NCBI RefSeq assembly: GCF_014650675.1 | Contig: NZ_BMVK01000010.1 | Location: forward strand, 62,001-126,000 | From: Streptomyces anulatus | GTDB taxonomy: Bacteria; Actinomycetota; Actinomycetes; Streptomycetales; Streptomycetaceae | Direction: 5' to 3' | Length of the DNA: 64,000 bases | Part shown: piece by piece, positions 57,902 through 64,000 of the stretch | Numbering within the stretch: position 1 is the stretch's first letter | Layout: each line of letters opens with the position of its first letter | Made by a program: the position numbers and the translations under genes | Notes under the pieces: model-generated | The model's database searches: none | Told to the model about the DNA's origin: nothing | What the model saw: only the letters and a program-made list of their open reading frames with translations

Positions 57902-58762
57902 TCACGTGGGCTGGGCGGCCAGTCCGTCCAGCGCCGTGAGCAGGCCGGGCAGCGCGGCGCCACGGCCGACCGGAATCACCGTGCCCGGCTCCTCGTCCAG
58001 CAGGAACAGGGCGATGTCGTCCGTCCGGGCCACCATCGACCACCCCGGACCGTCGACGCGCAGGGTGCGTGCGTCGGCCGAGGCGTACGAAGAACGGATC
58101 CGGCCGGGCGGCGGCGGGGCCTTCGTATAGGCGGTCGCCTCGGACAGCGCCCTGCGCACACCGGGGTGCCGGGGGGACGAGGAGGGGTCGTTCTGCGGCT
58201 CGCCCTCAACGCCGTTCTCCGGCTCTCCCTCGTCGCCCGGCCGTGAGAACCGCACGTCGTCGAGCTGCTCGCGCCACACCGACCACTGTGCGGCGATCTC
58301 GTCCGCCCCCAGCCGCCGCTGAGCCGGGCCCCAGGCCTCCGTATCGGGAGGGGTCAGCGGAGCAGGGCCCTCCCCGTCCGTCTCCGGGTCGTGCGGTTCC
58401 GGCACGCCGGGCGCGGAGACGGCCAGGTCCATCGGCCAGCCCGGCAGCGCACACACCATGGAACGCTCGTCGGGGGAGAGGTCGTGCTCCATGCCGCAGT
58501 CCCAGGCGGCGATGGCGACGGCCACCTGGGCGGCGTCCTCGACGACCACGGTCCACCGAGCCCCCTCGCCGTCCTGACCGAGGACGAGCCCGTAGCCCTC
58601 CTCGTACGGTTCGAGCGCGAGAGCGCCGCACGCCGCCACGTAGTCGTCCCCCAGCACGCCGGGAAACCGGGCGGGCGTCAGCAGCATCGCGGTCAGCACC
58701 AGCAGCGCGTCGTCGGCGACCGCATCGTCCGCACCGGCCACGGTGTCCTCCCCATCGCTCAT
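57902..58762 (-). CDS. Conserved hypothetical protein
   Basis: A 286-residue soluble acidic protein without signal peptide or membrane segment. Recognisable conserved blocks are ALLVLTAMLLTPARFPGVLG, WTVVVEDAAQVAVAIAAWDC and the C-terminal GPGWSMVARTDDIALFLLDE, separated by a Pro/Glu-rich linker (~130-200). It looks like a two-domain regulatory or partner protein, but I do not recognise the family. The ATG at 58762 (MSDGEDT) is chosen over 58777. It converges with the small membrane protein gene. Confidence 0.7.
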   Translation of the reverse strand: MSDGEDTVAGADDAVADDALLVLTAMLLTPARFPGVLGDDYVAACGALALEPYEEGYGLVLGQDGEGARWTVVVEDAAQVAVAIAAWDCGMEHDLSPDERSMVCALPGWPMDLAVSAPGVPEPHDPETDGEGPAPLTPPDTEAWGPAQRRLGADEIAAQWSVWREQLDDVRFSRPGDEGEPENGVEGEPQNDPSSSPRHPGVRRALSEATAYTKAPPPPGRIRSSYASADARTLRVDGPGWSMVARTDDIALFLLDEEPGTVIPVGRGAALPGLLTALDGLAAQPT

Positions 58763-58966
58763 CGCCCGCCCGCCCATCGCTCGGTCCTGCGTCCCGTGGT
58801 CCGTCGGCGCACCCTAACTACTCGGTAACCCCCTCGTCGAGGCCCCGGCAGGCACGAGCGAACCGGAGCCTCGCCCACCCTGTTCGGGTGCGGGGAAGCC
58901 GAAGGCCCGGGCGCGGGGGAGGCCTCCGCGTAAGGTTGGACGTCCGGCCGAACGAGGGGGAACAGC

Positions 58967-59872
58967 GTGGTGAAGCGGTACGACCGGCTGAAGGAGATTC
59001 AGCGACTGGACCCCGAACGGGACTTCCTGGAGATCTACCGTCTCACCGTCACCCACGAGTTCCCCTGGGACATCACCCGTGCCCTCGAACTGGCCCTCTA
59101 CCGCACCTATGCCGTGCCCAGCATCGGTCGACTCCTCGATGAGACGGCGGAGTTGACGGAGCGTTCCCAGAAACGCTACGACGACACCGCCCTGCTGCTC
59201 GACACGGTGGTGGAGCACGGCTTCGACACCGACGACGGCCGCACGGCCGTCCGCCGGATCAACCACATGCACCGCAGCTACGACATCAGCAACGACGACA
59301 TGCGCTACGTCCTGTGCACGTTCGTCGTCACCCCGAAGCGCTGGCTGGACGGTTTCGGCTGGCGGCGCCTGTGCTGCCACGAGCGGCGCGCCTTCGCCGC
59401 CTACTACCGCACGCTCGGCGCCCGCATGGGAATCAAGGATGTTCCGGAGACCTACGAGGACTTCGAGCGGACTCTCGACGCCTACGAGGACGAGCATTTC
59501 GGCTGGGACGAAGGGGGCCGTCGGGTATCCGACGCCACCCTGGCGCTGATGGGATCCTGGTACCCGGCGCCCCTCGCCCCGCTGGTGCGCGGCGCCAGCC
59601 TCGCGCTCCTGGACGACTCGTTGCTCAGGGCGTTCCGCTACCCCCGGCCGGGTCCGGTGGCCCGCGGAGTGACCAGGGGCGCCCTCCGGCTCCGGGCCCG
59701 TGCCGTCCGGCTCCTGCCGCCCCGGCGAACGCCCCACTACGCGCGCCAGAACCCCGAGATCAAGGGATATCCGAACGGGTACGAGATCGCGGAGCTCGGT
59801 ACGTTCCCCACGCCGGGCATCCGTGGCTGCCCGGTGCCCGGCCGTCGGCCGTCGCAGTCGTCCGCCGAGTGA
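58967..59872 (+). CDS. DUF2236 oxygenase-like protein
   Basis: A 301-residue protein of the DUF2236 / MpaB-like family. RINHMHRSYDISNDDMRYVL (~residues 103-122) contains the conserved histidine region, later FGWRRLCCHERRAFAAYYRT. Latex-clearing protein and MpaB, both heme b enzymes, belong to this superfamily, so an oxygenase role is possible; the substrate is unknown. Helical throughout, no signal peptide. GTG start; no close operon partner. Confidence 0.8.
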   Translation: MVKRYDRLKEIQRLDPERDFLEIYRLTVTHEFPWDITRALELALYRTYAVPSIGRLLDETAELTERSQKRYDDTALLLDTVVEHGFDTDDGRTAVRRINHMHRSYDISNDDMRYVLCTFVVTPKRWLDGFGWRRLCCHERRAFAAYYRTLGARMGIKDVPETYEDFERTLDAYEDEHFGWDEGGRRVSDATLALMGSWYPAPLAPLVRGASLALLDDSLLRAFRYPRPGPVARGVTRGALRLRARAVRLLPPRRTPHYARQNPEIKGYPNGYEIAELGTFPTPGIRGCPVPGRRPSQSSAE

Positions 59873-59959
59873 CGCGCCGGGCCCCGAGCGGTCCAGGCGC
59901 CGGGCCCCTACGGCTCGGATGCCTTCTGTACGGCGGCGGGCCCGGCCGCGCCCGCCGCC

Positions 59960-60562
59960 TCAGGCCTGCCTGGCGGCGAGGGCGAGAAAGCGGTCGTCCT
60001 CGTCGGTGTAGGACTCCAGCTCCCACCCCGCACTGGCCAGCAGCGCGCGCAGCCGGGGCTCGGCCCGCAGGTCCTCGTCGGTGACGGTGCGTCCCTGGCG
60101 CGCGGCGAGGGCGGCCCGGCCGATCGGGTGGAACAGCGCCAGGACTCCGCCCGGCCGGACCACGCGGGCGAGTTCCGCCGCATCGGCCTCGGGGCGGGCC
60201 AGATGCGAGATCAGCCCCGCTCCGAACACCGCGTCCAGCGCTCCGTCCCGCAGCGGCAGCCGCGCGACGTCGGCACGGACGAGTGCCCCGCTGTCCCCCC
60301 GTCCCGCCCGCACCGCTGCCTCCAGCATGGCCGGAGTGAGGTCGACGCCCAGCACCGTGCCCTCCGGCCCGACCACCGCCCGCAGCGCGGGCAACGCACG
60401 CCCCGTCCCGCAGCCCGCGTCGAGCACGGCATCGCCGGGACGTAGCCCGAGCAGCCCGGCCGCGGCGGTGTAGGCGGGGCCGTCGTCGGGGAACCGGCTG
60501 TCCCAGCCGGCCGCACGCGGGGTGAAGAAGTCCAGGACGTGATGGGTGTGCTCGTCGGCCAT
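59960..60562 (-). CDS. Class I SAM-dependent methyltransferase
   Basis: A 200-residue Methyltransf_11-type enzyme with AVLDAGCGTGRALPALRAVV (motif I) at ~residues 43-62, VLGVDLTPAMLEAAVRAG, and ALDAVFGAGLISHLARPEAD. UbiE/SmtA-like small-molecule methyltransferase of unknown substrate. The ATG at 60562 (MADEHTHH) is preferred because the 13 upstream in-frame codons are unconserved in character. Convergent with the DUF2236 gene. Confidence 0.8.
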   Translation of the reverse strand: MADEHTHHVLDFFTPRAAGWDSRFPDDGPAYTAAAGLLGLRPGDAVLDAGCGTGRALPALRAVVGPEGTVLGVDLTPAMLEAAVRAGRGDSGALVRADVARLPLRDGALDAVFGAGLISHLARPEADAAELARVVRPGGVLALFHPIGRAALAARQGRTVTDEDLRAEPRLRALLASAGWELESYTDEDDRFLALAARQA

Positions 60563-60620
60563 GGAGACATGATCGCCCAACCGGAACGGGCCGGCCATCA
60601 CCGGAACCCGACCTGTCCGG

Positions 60621-61196
60621 TCAGACGTTGACGCCGTAGTCCGAGGCGATGCCCGCCAGGCCGGAGGCGTAACCCTGGCCGACAGCCCGGAACTTCCACT
60701 CGGGCCCGTGCCGATACAACTCGCCGAAGACCATCGCGGTCTCGGTGGAGGCGTCCTCGCTCAGGTCGTAACGGGCGAGCTCGACGCCGTTGGCCCGGTT
60801 CACCACGCGGATGAACGCGTTGCGCACCTGACCGAAGCTCTGGCCCCGGCTCTGGGCGTCGTGGATCGAGACGGGGAACACGATCTTCGCGATCTCGGCG
60901 GGGACCGACGACAGGTCGACCTCGACCGACTCGTCGTCCCCCTCACCCTCACCCGTCAGGTTGTCACCGGTGTGGCGGACGGAACCATCGGGGCTGTTGA
61001 GGTTGTTGTAGAAGACGAAGTGGCTGTCGGAGAGGACCTTGCCCGCCTCGGAGCACAGCAGCGCACTGGCGTCCAGGTCATGATCGGCTCCGGTCGTGGT
61101 CCGTACGTCCCAGCCGAGCCCGACCGTCACGGCGGTCAGCCCGGGAGCCTCCTTCGACAGGGAGACGTTTCCGCCCTTGGCCAGGGTCACACCCAT
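60621..61196 (-). CDS. TerD-family tellurium-resistance/stress protein
   Basis: A 191-residue TerD protein: MGVTLAKGGNVSLSKEAPGL, then VGLGWDVRTTTGADHDLDAS, SHFVFYNNLNSPDGSVRHTG, DNLTGEGEGDDESVEVDLSS and the C-terminal FGELYRHGPEWKFRAVGQGY. The acidic residues of the Ca2+-binding loops are all present. TerD proteins are calcium-binding stress proteins linked to tellurite and phage resistance; Streptomyces encodes many copies. GGAGGA is six bases upstream of the ATG. Confidence 0.95.
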   Translation of the reverse strand: MGVTLAKGGNVSLSKEAPGLTAVTVGLGWDVRTTTGADHDLDASALLCSEAGKVLSDSHFVFYNNLNSPDGSVRHTGDNLTGEGEGDDESVEVDLSSVPAEIAKIVFPVSIHDAQSRGQSFGQVRNAFIRVVNRANGVELARYDLSEDASTETAMVFGELYRHGPEWKFRAVGQGYASGLAGIASDYGVNV

Positions 61197-61414
61197 GAAT
61201 TTCCTCCAGTGTTCTGTCGGTCCGCACGTTCGATCCGGGCTCTGCGGCATCCCCGCGTCCGGGCCCGGTGACCGGTGCTGTCGTGCTGTCACTCTTGTGG
61301 CCGCTACCTGTACAAACGCTCCGCGCGACATCCCGGGTTCCCGGATTGCGCAAGCCTTGAAGTGAGCGGCGGCGGGAAGAGGTGGGCTGCCGCCCTGCCT
61401 TCCCCGTAACGCGG

Positions 61415-61579
61415 TCAGTGGGCGCTCTCGTCCTTCATCGCCTTGGCCTCGCTCTTGAGGATGCGCAGGGACTTCCCCAGTGCGCGGGCGGTGTCCGGCA
61501 GCTTCTTCGAGCCGAAGACGACGATCACGATGATCGCCAGGATCAGCAGGTGCCAGGGTTCCAGTCCGTTGCGCAACAT
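61415..61579 (-). CDS. Short TatA/E-family protein
   Basis: A 54-residue protein with an N-terminal membrane helix LLILAIIVIVVFG, the hinge GSKKLPDTARALGKSLRILK and a short amphipathic segment ending KAMKDESAH. This is the complete TatA core, but the family usually has another 20-40 residues, so this is a short version. The Tat system needs TatC too, which is not encoded here. The gene sits between a TerD gene and a P-type ATPase. Confidence 0.82.
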   Translation of the reverse strand: MLRNGLEPWHLLILAIIVIVVFGSKKLPDTARALGKSLRILKSEAKAMKDESAH

Positions 61580-61668
61580 GCTGGTCCCGCCTCTCTCTCC
61601 GTCGCGCGGCAACAGTTGCCGCTTTGCGCAACTGTACAACTGTCGCATCGCGTCGGAACGGGCGCCCC

Positions 61669-64000
61669 TCAACGTCCGGCGCGCTCTTCCTCGTCCTCCC
61701 GTACGAGGTCCTCCCGTACGGGGTCGGCGTCCGGCAGGTGACGGCGCTCGTAGCGGCGGCGGGCCGCCGTGAGCCCGATCGCGTACAGGCCCAGGACCGA
61801 GGCGAGCAGCAGGTAGTAGAGGGGCGGCAGGGCGCTCATGCCCAGCAGCGGCCCGAGCGGGGTGAGCGGGAGGACGACGCCGACCGCGGCGAGACCCGCC
61901 GCGGCGGTCCGCAGAGGCCCACCCGCCCTGCGTTCGGCGGCCGTGCGACCGGTCCGCAACAGGATCATGACGAGTGCCTGGGTGAGCAGGTTCTCCGTGA
62001 ACCAACCGGCGTGGAACGCCGTCTCCCCGCCGTCCCCGGGCGCGTTGTGGAGGGCGAGCGCGAGCACCCCGAAGGTGGCGAGGTCGGCGGCCGCGTTGAG
62101 CAGACCGAAACCCGTGATGAAGCGCAGGAAGTCGCGCGGACGCAGCACGGTCGGGCGGCGCACGACCGACGCCGCCGGGCGCTCGAACGCGAACGCAAGC
62201 TGCGCCGCGTCGAAGCAGAGGTTCTGCACCAGCACCTGCGCGGGGAGCATGGGAAGGAAGGGCAGCATCAACCCGGCCGTCAGCATGGCGATGACATTGC
62301 CGAGATTCGACGAAAGGGTGATCCGCAGATAGGTGGCGATGTTCCCGCTGCTGCGCCGGCCCGCCAGCACCGCACGGTCGATCGCAGTGAGGTCCTTCTC
62401 CGCCAGGACGACGTCCGCCGCCTCCCGGGCCACGTCCACGGCATTGCGCGGGCAGATGCCGACGTCGGCGGCGTGCAGGGCGGGCAGGTCGTTGACGCCG
62501 TCGCCGAGGAAGCCCGTCGTGTGACCGCCGGCGCGCAGGGCCATGACGATCCGCGCCTTGTGCTCGGGGGTGCAGCGCGCGAACACCGAGGCCCGGTCCG
62601 CCACCCGGACCAGCTCCTTGTCCGACAAGGCGTCCACCAGGTCGGCCGTCACCACATCGTCGGGGCCGGGGCGCCCCTCCGGGCGCAGACCGAGGTCCGC
62701 GCACACCCGGGCGGCCGTGCCCGGATGGTCGCCGGTGAGCACCTTGACGCTCACACCCCGCCGCGCGAGCACCCCCAGCGCGTCGGCGGCGCTGGGGGCC
62801 GGGACGTCCCGCAGCGCCACCAGGCCCACGAAGGTCAGCCCCCGCTCGTCCGCCGGGGTGTACGCACCGGCCCGGGCGACCCGGTCGGCACGGGCCACGG
62901 CCACCAGGCGCAGCCCCGTCTCCGCTTTCCGGTCCGCCAGGGCGAGCAGCCGGTCGCGCTCCTCCCGGCCCACGACGCACCGGTCGAGCACGGCCTCGAC
63001 GGCGCCCTTGGTGACCAGGGTGTGGACGCCGAGCCGTCCGGGCCGTCTGACCACGGCCGTCGCGACGCGGCGCACCGGGTCGAAGGGCAGCACCGCGACC
63101 CCCTCGTACGCCTCCGGATCCACCTCCCCGGCGGCGGACGGACCGCACTCCTCGGCGGCGTCCAGCACCGCTTCGTCGAGCGCGTCGGCCGAGGGCAGCT
63201 CCGCCAGCCGGAGCGTCCACAGCGCACTGACGGCCGCCCACCGCAGCACGTCGGGGTCGGGCCGGTCCATGCCGTCGGTCGCCTCCGCGACGACGGGCCG
63301 GTCCTCGGTCAGCGTGCCGGTCTTGTCCAGGCACAGCACATCGACCGCCCCCAGGTCGTGCAGCGCCGGGAGCCGTTTGACGATCACTCCGCTCGTACGC
63401 GCCAGTCGGGCGGCTCCCCGCGCGAGTGTCGTCGTCACGATGACCGGCAGCATCTCCGGGGTGAGCCCCACGGCGACGGCCACGGCGAACGGCAGCGTCT
63501 CCAGGCCCCGGCCGCGCAGCGCCGCATTCGCCATCAGCACCAGGGGCGGGGTCAGGAGCATGAAACGGATCAGAGTCCAGGAGATGCCCTGGACCGACCG
63601 GTCGAAGGCGCTCGTGCCCCGTTGCCCGGCCCTGCCGTCGTGGGCGGCGGCGAACCGGGTCGCCCCACCGGTGGCCACGATCACCGCCGTGCCGCTGCCG
63701 GAAGTGACACTGCTGCCCTGGAAGCACCACTGCGGCTGTGCGAACGGTCCGGCCCCGGACAGGGCGGGATCGGGGACGTCGAGGGCCCGCTTGGCCACCG
63801 GCGCCGACTCCCCGGTCAGTGCCGACTGATGCACGGTGAGGCCGTCGCGCAGCAGCTGCACATCGGCGGGGACGAGATCGCCCGGCCGCAGCCGGATCAC
63901 GTCCCCCGGCACCAGGTCGGCGACCGGCGCCTCCCGTTCCAGCGGCGGGGCGTCGTCCGAGGCGCGACGCACCACGGTCGCCGTGGTCGCCACCAGTTCG
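61669..64000 (-). CDS. P-type cation ATPase, Mg2+-transport (MgtA) type (partial)
   Basis: At least 777 residues of a P-type ATPase whose N-terminus lies beyond the right edge (the frame stays open to 64000). Visible: actuator LTGESAPVAK, the phosphorylation site VLCLDKTGTLTEDRP, the TM4 motif VGLTPEMLPVIVTTTLARGA characteristic of MgtA/MgtB-type magnesium pumps, LVTKGAVEAVLDRC, VLTGDHPGTAARVCADLGL, GFLGDGVNDLPAL, and the C-terminal membrane helices. It probably imports Mg2+. No riboswitch can be judged because the 5' end is missing. Confidence 0.9.
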   Translation of the reverse strand, partial: ELVATTATVVRRASDDAPPLEREAPVADLVPGDVIRLRPGDLVPADVQLLRDGLTVHQSALTGESAPVAKRALDVPDPALSGAGPFAQPQWCFQGSSVTSGSGTAVIVATGGATRFAAAHDGRAGQRGTSAFDRSVQGISWTLIRFMLLTPPLVLMANAALRGRGLETLPFAVAVAVGLTPEMLPVIVTTTLARGAARLARTSGVIVKRLPALHDLGAVDVLCLDKTGTLTEDRPVVAEATDGMDRPDPDVLRWAAVSALWTLRLAELPSADALDEAVLDAAEECGPSAAGEVDPEAYEGVAVLPFDPVRRVATAVVRRPGRLGVHTLVTKGAVEAVLDRCVVGREERDRLLALADRKAETGLRLVAVARADRVARAGAYTPADERGLTFVGLVALRDVPAPSAADALGVLARRGVSVKVLTGDHPGTAARVCADLGLRPEGRPGPDDVVTADLVDALSDKELVRVADRASVFARCTPEHKARIVMALRAGGHTTGFLGDGVNDLPALHAADVGICPRNAVDVAREAADVVLAEKDLTAIDRAVLAGRRSSGNIATYLRITLSSNLGNVIAMLTAGLMLPFLPMLPAQVLVQNLCFDAAQLAFAFERPAASVVRRPTVLRPRDFLRFITGFGLLNAAADLATFGVLALALHNAPGDGGETAFHAGWFTENLLTQALVMILLRTGRTAAERRAGGPLRTAAAGLAAVGVVLPLTPLGPLLGMSALPPLYYLLLASVLGLYAIGLTAARRRYERRHLPDADPVREDLVREDEEERAGR

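Noticed and set aside
59872..59960. Possible terminator between the convergent DUF2236 and methyltransferase genes
   Set aside because: CCGAGC and GCTCGG can pair, but the loop is about 30 bases and no T-run follows.
1..64000. tRNA, rRNA, CRISPR arrays, replication origin
   Set aside because: No cloverleaf-like sequence with a TTCGA(A/G)TC loop, no spaced repeat array and no DnaA-box cluster was noticed.

Overview
The window is high-GC actinobacterial DNA, almost certainly Streptomyces. The reasons are the very strong GC bias at third codon positions, frequent GTG and TTG starts with GGAGG-type ribosome binding sites, and gene families typical of the genus (MAB_1171c-type membrane protein, SWIM/SNF2 pair, DGPF/ECF sigma pair, TerD, many tyrosine-recombinase relics). 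The mix of catabolic genes, a biosynthetic gene cluster, IS relics and broken integrases suggests an accessory region such as a chromosome arm.

Layout. 1-5.3 kb: a DUF998 membrane protein divergent from a YCII (DGPF) protein and an ECF42-like sigma factor. The sigma factor is fused in frame to a truncated tyrosine recombinase, and is followed by a graveyard of integrase and regulator fragments. 5.4-17.0 kb: one minus-strand operon for meta-cleavage catabolism of 3-hydroxyanthranilate, the lower kynurenine / 2-nitrobenzoate type pathway. It holds 2-aminomuconate semialdehyde dehydrogenase, 2-oxopent-4-enoate hydratase, 2-oxo-3-hexenedioate decarboxylase, 2-aminomuconate deaminase, 3-hydroxyanthranilate dioxygenase, ACMS decarboxylase, acetaldehyde dehydrogenase, 4-hydroxy-2-oxovalerate aldolase, kynureninase, a secreted LVIVD protein and a permease. 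A divergent LysR regulator sits at 17.1 kb. 18.1-20.8 kb: SMI1/KNR4 gene, a hypothetical gene, an IS5-family transposase relic with a nonsense codon, and a frameshifted HEAT-like gene.

20.9-46.8 kb: a biosynthetic locus. On the left are a DHA2-type MFS exporter and an XRE / ImmA-IrrE-like / MAB_1171c three-gene module. On the right a long plus-strand gene series carries an adenylate-forming ligase, a carrier protein, a GmhA-type sedoheptulose-7-phosphate isomerase, methyltransferases, GT4 and GT2 glycosyltransferases, a DegT aminotransferase, a NUDIX enzyme, a sugar-1-phosphate nucleotidyltransferase, a radical SAM enzyme, a double alpha/beta-hydrolase, a ferredoxin, a hexose-phosphate mutase-like protein, a GmhB-type phosphatase, a defective-looking SDR epimerase and a GDP-mannose 4,6-dehydratase. 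It ends in an ABC-F ATPase. No PKS or NRPS megasynthase is present. The gene content points to an aminated, methylated, (6-deoxy)heptose-derived sugar product acylated through a free-standing carrier protein. The logic resembles lincosamides: ligase + carrier + GmhA-like isomerase, with LmrA-like and LmrC-like resistance genes. The sugar would be a heptose, no transaldolase or sugar-1-kinase is present, and no known cluster is recognised. Two near-identical palindromes (TCCGCT-N2-AGCGGA) between the XRE gene and the first biosynthetic gene look like operators.

46.8-49.3 kb: another relic of the same integrase family seen at 4.8 kb, then an ExaC-like aldehyde dehydrogenase. 49.6-64 kb looks like more ordinary chromosome: GAF regulator, secreted amidase, SWIM-SNF2 pair, fatty acid desaturase, DUF2236 protein, methyltransferase, TerD, a short TatA-like protein and a P-type ATPase running off the right edge. 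No tRNA, rRNA, CRISPR array or origin was seen.
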